Source: a virus. From it: a DNA stretch of 22,741 nucleotides. Positions 1-6,713 of the stretch are shown here, piece by piece; position 1 is the first letter of the stretch, and every line of letters begins with the position of its first letter. Made by a program: the position numbers and the translations under genes. The stretch covers positions 1 to 22,741 of IMG/VR virus record IMGVR_UViG_3300027996_000181. One strand, written 5' to 3'. The notes under the pieces were generated by a model. The model had not been told where the DNA came from. It did not search any database and was given only the letters and a program-made list of their open reading frames with translations.

Positions 1-1260
1 ACTTAGATGGACTTTAATGGTGATGTTAGATGTGTTCATATAGATTGGGAACACCACTCCATCAACTCCATTTCTGTTTTTGGCTATAAAGATACGACCC
101 TCGTTATTCAATTTGTCCTCGGCGGTCCTGGATATTGAAAAAATAAAGTCTGCGACAAAACATTTGTTAAAGGCCTCTGATATTGATTCCATAGTGATAA
201 CTTCGGCATTTAGCCCAGAACGATTTGTCTGGGAAGCAGTCCATACACAGCATTTGTGTACTTGCGCCAAGGCTCTCAACTGCTCATAAATAGTCTCCAA
301 TTCGTGCCTTTTCTCTCTTAAATTTGAAGATGGCCTCAAAAGGTCCGCATAATCGACGATTATCACATCCGGAGTAAAGTCCCGGTTCTTCATTTTTTCC
401 AAATGATGCTTTAGTGTATTGACACTCGAAGATTTTGTTGGATATTCCTTGACAATCAAGTTTCCTTCGAGATCTTGAATTTTCTCGTATATCTCTTCCT
501 TAAAAGAGTGGAGGGAGCCAAGTGGGACTTTGGTCAGGCAAGAATCGAACCGTGACCCAACCACGGTGTCCGAAAGCTCTAGAGTATAATAGACCACATT
601 CTTTCCGGCCGCTATGGCTTGGGCGCCGATGTGGACGAGAGCCATGGACTTTCCTGCACCAGTAGGGGCGATGACGACACCCAACTCTCCGGCGCCCAAG
701 CCTTGGTGAGTTATACTATCTATCTCAGACCAGCCAGTGGGAACTGGATTTCTAGCCTTCAAGATGAATCTTTGTTCGAAGTCTTTTAAATAATCATGGC
801 CAAAATCAGAATCAGAACCCAGGCGCAAAGCCTCATTAATGACTTCGGCAATTTCGTCGAACGAGGACTTCTGAAGCAACTTCACAGACCTTAACATTGC
901 TCCTTTGAGCTTTTGCTTTCGACAGAAGTCTAAACTAGTCTCCTTGATATATGTCGATTCTTCTATATCGGATTTAGATATTCTAGCAAAGAAATTTCTA
1001 ATTTGCTGTTGAACCGATTCATTTAGATTTTCTATTTCCGTTCTCAAGACTGAAGTCATTATCTTTTCAGTGGGATGGACTTCAAACTTTTCGCGGTATT
1101 TCGAAATTAAATTTACAAATTCCTGAAGGTATTTTAGTTCTAGGAAATTAACGTCGAGGACTTCGAACATCTGGTCAGCAAACGGTCTATCGATCAGTAT
1201 CAAATGGCACAGCATTTCTTGAAAGTCTTTGCCATATTGACTAAAATCTTCTTTGGACAT
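1..1260 (-). CDS. gp41: Replicative DNA helicase, DnaB/T4 gp41 type (3' end cut by window edge)
   Basis: The frame starts at ATG 1258-1260 and stays open for 420 codons to base 1, so the stop lies outside the window. It encodes a hexameric 5'-3' replicative helicase of the RecA-fold DnaB family. Visible motifs are Walker A APTGAGKS (residues 198-205), Walker B VIIVDYADLL with Asp303, and the downstream ASQTNRSG motif (342-349) typical of DnaB/gp41. The first ~160 residues form a divergent N-terminal domain. T4 gp41 is about 475 residues, so perhaps 50 residues are missing. The start is preceded by a G-rich ribosome binding site (AGGGGGGCGA, 1261-1270) and its own sigma-70-like promoter. It probably unwinds the fork for the phage polymerase. 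The family call is firm; loading partners and primase are not visible here. Confidence 0.93.
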   Translation of the reverse strand, partial: MSKEDFSQYGKDFQEMLCHLILIDRPFADQMFEVLDVNFLELKYLQEFVNLISKYREKFEVHPTEKIMTSVLRTEIENLNESVQQQIRNFFARISKSDIEESTYIKETSLDFCRKQKLKGAMLRSVKLLQKSSFDEIAEVINEALRLGSDSDFGHDYLKDFEQRFILKARNPVPTGWSEIDSITHQGLGAGELGVVIAPTGAGKSMALVHIGAQAIAAGKNVVYYTLELSDTVVGSRFDSCLTKVPLGSLHSFKEEIYEKIQDLEGNLIVKEYPTKSSSVNTLKHHLEKMKNRDFTPDVIIVDYADLLRPSSNLREKRHELETIYEQLRALAQVHKCCVWTASQTNRSGLNAEVITMESISEAFNKCFVADFIFSISRTAEDKLNNEGRIFIAKNRNGVDGVVFPIYMNTSNITIKVHLS

Positions 1261-1280
1261 TCGCCCCCCTATCTAATGTT

Positions 1281-1309
1281 AATATAACATTAAATATTGT
1301 ATTTGTCAA
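1281..1309 (-). promoter_or_regulatory. Sigma-70-like early promoter for the helicase gene
   Basis: On the minus strand, TTGACA (1309-1304) is followed after exactly 17 bases by TATATT (1286-1281), with an extended -10 TG at TGTTATATT. The -35 box overlaps the TGA stop of the upstream 5' nuclease gene. Transcription would begin near 1275, leaving a very short leader with the ribosome binding site. An 8-bp inverted repeat with a 3-base centre (TAATGTTA/TAACATTA, 1274-1292) overlaps the -10 box and could be an operator or merely AT-rich symmetry. Confidence 0.82.
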
Positions 1310-2262
1310 ACATTACTTGTGATTCTTTTGAAGGTGGCGAACAGAGCCGTAGTGTTCCACTCTCCAAATCCGTCATTTGACATCCTCTTTATCACACCAG
1401 TCTTATTAAACTGGGGTTCGTAATTTTCAACAGTTTGTTTAATTCTCCTCTTACCGTCGATTGAGATAGATGGAGAATACAGTTGCATAATCTTATAATT
1501 CTCTACAATCGTCTCTCTGCTCTCAAGTATGGAAGAAAAGACTCTCAGATTGGTGTTATCGTTTTCACAGAAATCAAACAGTTTATCGAAGGCGATGTCG
1601 GACTCTTCAGCAAAGAACGGAAACCTTTTTGAAATCGTAGCTAACCCGACGCCCTTGGCGCCTGGAAGGTTGTCTGATTTATCTCCTGCGATTGCGCGTG
1701 CCAAGGCAAAGTTGCCAGGGTGAATCGAAAACTCCTCCAGAATCCTCGGCTTGTTTACAAACTTTTTCTGAATCGGGCGATAAATAACCGTCTCATTATC
1801 GCAGAGTTGAAAAAAATCTTTATCGCTCGAAACGATTACCTTTTGCCACCCTTTGTAGTGTGGAAGCTGGACCACATAAGAGATAATATCATCTGCCTCG
1901 ACGCCATCGTTCATCAGTTGGATGACCGGCATATCGTTTAGTAATTCCATTAGCCTATGTTGCTGCCATACCTTATTTTTCATCTCCTCGTCTTCAGTCA
2001 GATTCTTTATGTCTCGATTCAAACGAATTGGCTTACGCCCTTCTTTATAGTTCTTGTTGACCGCCTTCCTTCTCTGCGATCCACCTGCGCCATCCCAAGC
2101 TATGATAATTTCATCAGGCTTCATTTCTCGACATAACTTCTGGAGGATCTTAACGAACCCCTTGTATCCTCCGATGGGTTGCCCATTGGTAGACAAGCTC
2201 GGGTCTACGATATAAGCTCTAAAATATGCGTTAAGGGCATCTATAACCAACAGTCTTTTCAC
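1306..2262 (-). CDS. rnh: 5'-3' exonuclease / flap endonuclease (T4 RNase H-like)
   Basis: This 318-residue protein belongs to the FEN/PIN-like 5' nuclease family, which in phages removes RNA primers and flaps during lagging-strand synthesis. Metal-ligand motifs are in order: VIDALNAYF (Asp8), IAWDG (Asp57), the basic RR...YKEGRK arch region (64-77), EADDII (Glu122, Asp124, Asp125), SSDKD (Asp147, Asp149) and AGDKSDN (Asp194, Asp197). A helix-hairpin-helix GAKGVGLATI (201-210) follows. T4 RNase H is about 305 residues, so this is full length. The start is GTG at 2260-2262, overlapping the stop of the J-domain-like gene by 4 bases (GTGA) with GGAGAG upstream, so translation is probably coupled. 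It could equally be called a stand-alone version of the DNA polymerase I 5' nuclease domain. Confidence 0.93.
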   Translation of the reverse strand: MKRLLVIDALNAYFRAYIVDPSLSTNGQPIGGYKGFVKILQKLCREMKPDEIIIAWDGAGGSQRRKAVNKNYKEGRKPIRLNRDIKNLTEDEEMKNKVWQQHRLMELLNDMPVIQLMNDGVEADDIISYVVQLPHYKGWQKVIVSSDKDFFQLCDNETVIYRPIQKKFVNKPRILEEFSIHPGNFALARAIAGDKSDNLPGAKGVGLATISKRFPFFAEESDIAFDKLFDFCENDNTNLRVFSSILESRETIVENYKIMQLYSPSISIDGKRRIKQTVENYEPQFNKTGVIKRMSNDGFGEWNTTALFATFKRITSNV

Positions 2263-2918
2263 TCTTCACTCTCCGGATTTTTCTCTTTATCTTTCTCTGC
2301 CAAGGTCTTTAATATATCAAAGTAACTTGACATTAACTCTTCTTTGCTTTCTTCCGAATCTTCGTTGTACCATACCCAGGCGTAAGAATTCGTCATTTGC
2401 TTTATTTCTTTCTTTATCTTTTCAGATTCTAGCTCAAGGATCTTAACCTGTTCATCGCTCAATAATCCGATGTCGATACCAAGATCGAGGGCTATTTGCT
2501 GAAGGGCGAATAGTCTATTTTCCTCGGCGGCAGATGTGGCCTTTAGAAAGATCGCCCTTTTGTGCTTTCTCTCCTCTTCCGAAAGAGAAGTCAATTTATC
2601 CGGATGGGTCACTGTAACAATTCTCTTATATAAGTCTTTAACATCCTTATTGATGTTCTTCTTATCTATTTGGAATATGTCACTCTTTTCGGCATCTGCC
2701 CCATGTGCGTCGTCCTGTTCAGGAGAGAACTCTTGCTGTGCTGGGGCACTTGAAGCTGGTGGGGTTGGTGAAGGATTTGTCATCCTACTCATCACTTCCT
2801 TCTGGAAGTTATTCCCCGCATCTTGTAAGGCAGCAGTATGGTATTCCAAATCTGCATAAAGAAACTTCAATTCGAATAGTAGCTTGTGATGCTTTAACTT
2901 GTTCTTGTGACTTGCCAT
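2259..2918 (-). CDS. J-domain-like (DnaJ-type) protein
   Basis: The protein has 219 residues. The centre resembles a J domain: a helix (DVKDLYKRIVTVT) leads into the diagnostic HPDK loop (residues 105-108), followed by a second helix with FLKATSAAEENRLFAL. In J proteins HPD stimulates DnaK-type ATPases. No Gly/Phe region, zinc fingers or C-terminal substrate domains are present. The N-terminal ~45 residues are helical and charged, residues 47-75 are a Pro/Ala/acidic linker, and the C-terminus is charged coiled-coil-like. The gene overlaps the 5' nuclease start by 4 bases. The ATG at 2918 has no clear ribosome binding site; an internal ATG at 2792 (residue 43) has AGAAGGA upstream and is an alternative. 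The role is unknown; recruiting host DnaK to phage replication proteins is a guess. Confidence 0.7.
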   Translation of the reverse strand: MASHKNKLKHHKLLFELKFLYADLEYHTAALQDAGNNFQKEVMSRMTNPSPTPPASSAPAQQEFSPEQDDAHGADAEKSDIFQIDKKNINKDVKDLYKRIVTVTHPDKLTSLSEEERKHKRAIFLKATSAAEENRLFALQQIALDLGIDIGLLSDEQVKILELESEKIKKEIKQMTNSYAWVWYNEDSEESKEELMSSYFDILKTLAEKDKEKNPESEE

Positions 2919-2971
2919 ACTATAATATAGTCAACTGGCAAGTCAAAGGACAAATTGGTGAGCAAGTTTAG

Positions 2972-3277
2972 CTAGCGTCGGTGGTGATGATGGCGAGTTG
3001 GTGCGTGGTGCGACCGTGTCTGGACATGGCGATGATGAGAGCGGCTAGTGTGGAATGTTACCACTGGTACTCGGACGATTACACGGGGGCGAACGGGCGG
3101 TGCTGGTGGTCGGCATAGTTCGACGATCTTCCAGTGAGCTTCATGATAGTGACCATGACTATCTCGGTAGGCGTCTACCCACACCTTAGTCGATTCGCAC
3201 CTATCACAGGCGGCTGCTTCATCGAGTGGCAAAACGATTGCCATTGCCAGTAAGGCGATTTTAAATAATTGTTTCAT
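2972..3277 (-). CDS. Secreted His-rich protein with signal peptide, unknown function
   Basis: This 101-residue protein starts at ATG 3277 with a strong AGGAG upstream. Residues 1-23 look like a Sec signal peptide: MKQLF, a hydrophobic core IALLAMAIVL, then an AAA site just before Cys24. That site could be cleaved by signal peptidase I; a lipoprotein reading is weaker because the -3 residue is Ala. The mature part has a CDRC motif (Cys24, Cys27), a third Cys55, and a Pro/Arg/Val segment. It ends in a strongly His- and Arg-rich tail, with 14 His overall including four in a row near the end. Metal binding in the periplasm is a reasonable inference. It lies between uvsX and the J-domain gene, 25 bases after uvsX, an unexpected place for an envelope protein. 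No family was recognised; a spanin or lysis role is not supported because no partner or transmembrane segment is seen. Confidence 0.68.
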   Translation of the reverse strand: MKQLFKIALLAMAIVLPLDEAAACDRCESTKVWVDAYRDSHGHYHEAHWKIVELCRPPAPPVRPRVIVRVPVVTFHTSRSHHRHVQTRSHHAPTRHHHHRR

Positions 3278-3302
3278 CTCTCTCTCCTACTTTTAGGTTA
3301 TG

Positions 3303-4421
3303 TTAAATCTCTATAGTCTCTTCATTTTCGTAAAAATCTTCTGCTTTTCCTTGCCGATTATCAAATTTATAAATGATCTCTTCATCGATGATCTGATATA
3401 CTCTTTGTCGAAATTTATCGTCCTGCATCTTGTCGGCCCACTTTGAGGCTTGGAACTTTTCAGTCGATCCGTCGTCGAAAACCATTGTAAACCAGGCGCC
3501 GGATTGCTTGATGTTGTCAGAGCCCTTGACGGCCTCAAAAAGGGACTCATCATCTTGGATGCTGACCTGATCTCCTCCCCATAAAATTCGAAAGTTGCAG
3601 CGTCGACCCTGTGTTCCGAACCTTGACTTCTCAAGCTTTACTTTGACTTCTGACCCAATGCGGAATCCATTATCATCCAAGACGAAACTAGCTTTTGCCT
3701 TGCGACCGGTGAGCCAGATGCGTAAAGAATACGCATAAATCATGGCTTTTCCGCCGGGAGTAACATACGGGGTAGTCATAGCCTCGCTGGGAGAGCGGGT
3801 AATATTTGTCTTTAGCTGATTTAGGACTAGGAAAGTCGATTTAGTGTTTGCGATTGCTAGTGTCAACTTCGACATACCTTTCGCTAAAATACGAGCTTTC
3901 ATCGCCATAGATGACTGAGGGTTGAAATCCCCCTCGACGTCGGAAATTGCGGGAGTCAATGCCAGAGAATCCCAGATAAAGAGGATCTGGTTGTCTGAAC
4001 CAAGAAGCTCCTCCATGGTTTCCAGAACGAACTCGACAGAGGTTGCTTGAACATAAAGTAACTTGTCGAGATCGCATCCGGTGTTCTCAAGGAAGGTTGG
4101 GTCAATGGCCGATTCCGAATCAAAATAAACAACATCCACTCCCATCTTTTGGGCGTTTGCTGCGATCTGAGCGGCCATATATGACTTCCCAGTCGCTTCA
4201 AGGCCGGCGATTTCCGTAACCTTGCCCACCGGAATTCCGGAAAGCTTTCCTCGACAAATAATAGAATCAAGCCAACGAGATCCCGTCGGAATCCATTGCG
4301 TAACTTCTGTCGGATTCTTTTCCTTCAGGTTATGGGCAACGTTCATTCCCGCCTTTTTATTGATAATCTTCTGCATATCTCCCAGAGATAGCTTACCAGG
4401 TGATGTTGTTTTTTTAGCCAT
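3303..4421 (-). CDS. uvsX: UvsX-type recombinase (phage RecA homologue)
   Basis: This 372-residue RecA/UvsX strand-exchange protein would form filaments on single-stranded DNA with the gp32-like protein encoded upstream. Walker A is GLEATGKS (residues 73-80), the FDSES segment (100-104) follows, and Walker B ILFIWDS has Asp151. FLVLNQLK (197-204) matches the region after strand beta-5. The TTPYVTPGGKAM segment (216-227) corresponds to the DNA-binding L2 area. Length is close to T4 UvsX (about 390). The start ATG at 4419-4421 follows directly on the stop of the FKBP gene with AAGGAAC as ribosome binding site, so both are co-transcribed from the gp32 promoter. The assignment is firm; the UvsY mediator was not found in this window. 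Confidence 0.94.
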   Translation of the reverse strand: MAKKTTSPGKLSLGDMQKIINKKAGMNVAHNLKEKNPTEVTQWIPTGSRWLDSIICRGKLSGIPVGKVTEIAGLEATGKSYMAAQIAANAQKMGVDVVYFDSESAIDPTFLENTGCDLDKLLYVQATSVEFVLETMEELLGSDNQILFIWDSLALTPAISDVEGDFNPQSSMAMKARILAKGMSKLTLAIANTKSTFLVLNQLKTNITRSPSEAMTTPYVTPGGKAMIYAYSLRIWLTGRKAKASFVLDDNGFRIGSEVKVKLEKSRFGTQGRRCNFRILWGGDQVSIQDDESLFEAVKGSDNIKQSGAWFTMVFDDGSTEKFQASKWADKMQDDKFRQRVYQIIDEEIIYKFDNRQGKAEDFYENEETIEI

Positions 4422-4865
4422 CTATGTTCCTTCTTCTGTGATCTCGACCAGTTCAATTTCAAACAATAGGCTCTTTCCTGCAAGGGGGTGGTTCAAGTCG
4501 ACCGTAATAGCTTGCTCATTAATTTGAGTTACATGTCCGACTGCCGTTGAGCCTTCTGCATTCGATAGTGGGATTGGCATACCAACTTGTAGTTCCAAAT
4601 CTTCCGGGAACGCAGAACGATCGATGTGTGTCACTGCGGCGGGGTTGGGTGGGCCATAGGCATCTTCTGGGGCTAGCAGCGCCTCTTTCTTCTCTCCGAT
4701 TGACATACCTACAATAGCGTTGCTAAAGCCGGCGATCAACCTTTCATCTCCCACTTTGACTGCCAAGGGCTCTCCGCGAGTATATGAGTTATCAAATTCT
4801 GCTCCATCTTCAAGTGTCCCGCGGTAATTAACCAAAACGTGATCACCATTTTTTACTGTCGACAT
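4422..4865 (-). CDS. FKBP-type peptidyl-prolyl cis-trans isomerase, SlyD-like
   Basis: This 147-residue protein has the SlyD layout. An FKBP half-domain includes VNYRGTLEDGAEFDNSY and LIAGFSNAIVGMSIGEKK (residues 12-60). An inserted 'insert-in-flap' domain (about 70-118) follows, and the signature VDLNHPLAGKSLLFEIEL (122-139) closes the FKBP fold. The metal-binding His-rich tail of bacterial SlyD is absent. The family catalyses prolyl isomerisation and acts as a chaperone in the cytoplasm. The gene sits between gp32 and uvsX and abuts the uvsX start without spacing, so it is part of the recombination operon. AAGGA lies 5 bases before the ATG. The enzyme class is well supported; the client protein is unknown. 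Such genes are uncommon in phages, and host origin by transfer is an inference. Confidence 0.92.
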   Translation of the reverse strand: MSTVKNGDHVLVNYRGTLEDGAEFDNSYTRGEPLAVKVGDERLIAGFSNAIVGMSIGEKKEALLAPEDAYGPPNPAAVTHIDRSAFPEDLELQVGMPIPLSNAEGSTAVGHVTQINEQAITVDLNHPLAGKSLLFEIELVEITEEGT

Positions 4866-4889
4866 AATAATCCTTTATTTTTTAAGTTT

Positions 4890-4913
4890 GAGGCACCTGT
4901 AAACCCGTGCCTC
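4890..4913 (-). promoter_or_regulatory. Intercistronic stem-loop between gp32 and the FKBP gene
   Basis: A perfect 7-bp inverted repeat GAGGCAC/GTGCCTC is separated by 10 bases. On the minus strand it is followed by an A-rich, not T-rich, stretch, so it is not a standard intrinsic terminator. It could stabilise the 3' end of gp32 mRNA or be an RNA-processing site; this is inference. Confidence 0.4.
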
Positions 4914-4927
4914 CCTGCGGCATGTTT

Positions 4928-5719
4928 TTAATTTCCTGTTAGCTCGTTGAAAGCTGACAAAACTTCAGTTGAACTAGAGGCTGGTTTATAAGCTTCCGAG
5001 TCTGTTAGATCAATTCCGGCGACAGGGTCGGCGGAGTCTCCAAGCGAAGCCATGAAGGAATCGAGGGCCTCTTGAACCTCCTCTAAGGACTTGGTCGGAA
5101 AGAGATTGTCGAAGTTTGGAATATTCTCCAGCAGGCGTGAGCACTCTTCATCGCCGCCAACAGCTTCATCACAAAGCGGAGAAGTGCGGCGCCGAGGTGT
5201 CAAAGTTGTCTTTGGGAAGTTAGCGCCAGGAGGCTTGCCATACGTCAAAGTCAGATCTGTCCCTGCGTCGACGTCAGTGATATCTCCGTATTCGGGATTT
5301 AGAACCAGATTCAACAACGAGGTGTAAGCTTCTTTGCCATATCCCCAGATTCGAATTCCACCAGACTCTTCCCCTCGGACCATTACTGGAGAGAAGAAGC
5401 GTTGTCGAGGTGTCATATCCTTGGCCAACTTAAGAGTGTCTGTGTCTTGCGTGCTATTATATTCCTTCCAAAGCTGATCCTTGAAGTCACAGATAGGGCA
5501 ATCATCTCCATGATTTTTCTTCGGACATATCAATCCACCGCGTTGCTCTGGGCCGAGGTTATAGTGAAACCAATAATCCTTGAAAGGGTCACCGTCCGAA
5601 GTCGGAACGATACGGATAACCTGCTGACCATCCTGTGGGCGCCAGAAGGAACCTCCGGCTTTGCCGTTGCTCTTTACGTTATCAAGCCGTGCTTGAATTT
5701 TTGTTAAATCTAATCCCAT
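4928..5719 (-). CDS. gp32: Single-stranded DNA-binding protein, T4 gp32-like
   Basis: The protein has 263 residues (T4 gp32: 301). A basic N-terminus (to about residue 20) is followed by the OB-fold core. A zinc site is visible as His52, Cys65, Cys74 and Cys77; its spacing almost matches His64/Cys77/Cys87/Cys90 of T4 gp32. RQRFFSPVMVRG...GGIRIWGYGK and YGDITDVDAGTDL (105-155) are typical gp32 core segments. The C-terminus from about 205 is acidic, as in gp32, where it contacts replication and recombination proteins. ATG at 5717-5719 has AGGAG 8 bases upstream. The gene has its own promoter and a leader of about 100 bases with two stem-loops, reminiscent of the translational autoregulation known for T4 gene 32. 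Confidence 0.92.
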   Translation of the reverse strand: MGLDLTKIQARLDNVKSNGKAGGSFWRPQDGQQVIRIVPTSDGDPFKDYWFHYNLGPEQRGGLICPKKNHGDDCPICDFKDQLWKEYNSTQDTDTLKLAKDMTPRQRFFSPVMVRGEESGGIRIWGYGKEAYTSLLNLVLNPEYGDITDVDAGTDLTLTYGKPPGANFPKTTLTPRRRTSPLCDEAVGGDEECSRLLENIPNFDNLFPTKSLEEVQEALDSFMASLGDSADPVAGIDLTDSEAYKPASSSTEVLSAFNELTGN

Positions 5720-5756
5720 TTATTTTTCTCCTAGTAGTTTGCCGATTGGCTAAAGT

Positions 5757-5780
5757 CAGAATAACAAATCTCTTATTCTG
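5757..5780 (-). promoter_or_regulatory. Leader stem-loop 2 upstream of gp32
   Basis: A perfect 8-bp inverted repeat CAGAATAA/TTATTCTG with an 8-base loop lies in the predicted 5' leader of the gp32 mRNA, about 38 bases before the start codon. No T-run follows, so an mRNA structural or operator role is more likely than termination. Confidence 0.45.
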
Positions 5781-5797
5781 CTAATTTTGTTTAAGAT

Positions 5798-5821
5798 AAT
5801 GACAGCAATACTGCCATCATT
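5798..5821 (-). promoter_or_regulatory. Leader stem-loop 1 at the 5' end of the gp32 transcript
   Basis: On the minus strand AATGATGGCA pairs with TGCTGTCATT over 10 positions (two G-U pairs) around a 4-base loop. It would form at or just after the predicted transcription start below the 5830-5858 promoter. It could protect the 5' end or act in translational control together with the second stem-loop. Confidence 0.4.
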
Positions 5822-5829
5822 GTAATACT

Positions 5830-5858
5830 AATATAACATAACCTCCCCAGATTGTCAA
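5830..5858 (-). promoter_or_regulatory. Sigma-70-like early promoter for the gp32-FKBP-uvsX operon
   Basis: On the minus strand TTGACA (5858-5853) is followed after 17 bases by TATATT (5835-5830), with an extended -10 (TGTTATATT) identical to that of the helicase promoter. It lies in the 154-base spacer after the tubulin-like gene, which otherwise holds only the two leader stem-loops and the gp32 ribosome binding site. Confidence 0.85.
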
Positions 5859-5873
5859 GGACTTTCTGAAACT

Positions 5874-6713
5874 TTATTCGTTATTTTTATTTTGAATGCA
5901 TGGAGTCCTTTCGATGACATATGCGATATCGTAATCATAATCAGTAGAATAAATGGCATAAGATACCTTAACATTTTCTTCCGATTTTGACTTTATTTGA
6001 CTCATTATTTTTTTAAACAATTTACCATCATTCTTAAGTTTTTCTTCATTGATACCATAAATATAGCATTTTTCTCTCACATTGTCAAGCGAAAAAAACT
6101 TTTTTTCCTTATTCTTGGCTGCATCGTATATGCCGATGGTAGTAATTCGATGTGTTATCTTTGACTTCTCAATCTTTCCAATCACGGGGTCTGTATTATC
6201 AAAGACCTTTATCATATGGAATGCTGGTACCAATACCTCGTTCAGCTTATCGTGATATCCGATAATTGGCGCGCCGTCGATAATTTCATCCAGTGCTTCG
6301 TTTGATATAAGATACATCTTCTCAAAAACTCCGGATCTCGCGTATTCCTGGAGTACCCCGAATACAACCTTCTCGCGGAGCAGCGGAGTACCACCCAACA
6401 GGGACATGTCTGGCTTTATATACATAATCGAGATTGACAGGCTCCTGATATTTTCAAGAATTCGAAGTGAGGCACACGATACCTTTCCAGACCCGCCAAT
6501 GATGACAAGCGCCTCGCCCTTGAGTCCCTTGAAGAAGGTCTTTATCCTCGGGAGTTTGACGGTTTCATACTCTTCGGCTGAATCGCACTCAGGAAGTGCA
6601 TAACAGCGCTCTCCCTCCAGGCCCACATCGATCTTATAGATATCATATTGAGGATATTTTCCAAAACAATCCGCAATCTTAACTCCTGCGGAACCCAGGC
6701 CTATAATATTCAA
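5874..6713 (-). CDS. Tubulin/FtsZ-superfamily-like protein (tentative), coupled to DNA polymerase
   Basis: This 279-residue protein starts at TTG (6711-6713), inside the polymerase stop (TTGA overlap), with GGAGG 7 bases upstream. The N-terminus IIGLGSAGVKIAD (residues 3-15) resembles the FtsZ T1 loop. YKIDVG (26-31) lies where the T2 strand would be. ALVIIGGSGKVSCASLRILENI (68-89) aligns with the FtsZ segment around GGGTGTGAAPVVAEI. It is followed, at FtsZ-like spacing, by SISIMYIKP (93-101), a long helix, MYLISNEALDEII (133-145) and a helix ending near 170. The C-terminal part ends in KVSYAIYST...IAYVIER, like the FtsZ second domain. The tubulin signature is degenerate (GGSGKVS), so nucleotide binding is uncertain. 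A Rossmann-type NAD-binding protein is the main alternative. Its role is unknown; linkage suggests DNA positioning or replication. Confidence 0.48.
   Translation of the reverse strand: MNIIGLGSAGVKIADCFGKYPQYDIYKIDVGLEGERCYALPECDSAEEYETVKLPRIKTFFKGLKGEALVIIGGSGKVSCASLRILENIRSLSISIMYIKPDMSLLGGTPLLREKVVFGVLQEYARSGVFEKMYLISNEALDEIIDGAPIIGYHDKLNEVLVPAFHMIKVFDNTDPVIGKIEKSKITHRITTIGIYDAAKNKEKKFFSLDNVREKCYIYGINEEKLKNDGKLFKKIMSQIKSKSEENVKVSYAIYSTDYDYDIAYVIERTPCIQNKNNE
6060..6088 (-). promoter_or_regulatory. Sigma-70-like promoter inside the tubulin-like gene
   Basis: On the minus strand TTGACA (6088-6083), 17 bases, then TATATT (6065-6060), again with extended -10 TG (TGCTATATT). It lies in the 3' third of the tubulin-like coding region, about 340 bases upstream of gp32, and would give a second, longer gp32 operon transcript or express a C-terminal fragment. 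Confidence 0.6.

Noticed and set aside
80-289. Open plus-strand frame at the left edge
   Set aside because: It is antisense to the helicase gene, whose conserved motifs are read on the minus strand over the same bases.
2919-2960. Promoter-like TTGACT...TATAGT / TATATT just before the J-domain gene
   Set aside because: The -10 would overlap or abut the ATG, giving a leaderless transcript, and the boxes do not match the stereotyped promoter of this genome.
3311-3634. Alternative minus-strand frame within uvsX
   Set aside because: It overlaps the C-terminal half of a well-conserved recombinase in another frame and shows no independent signals.
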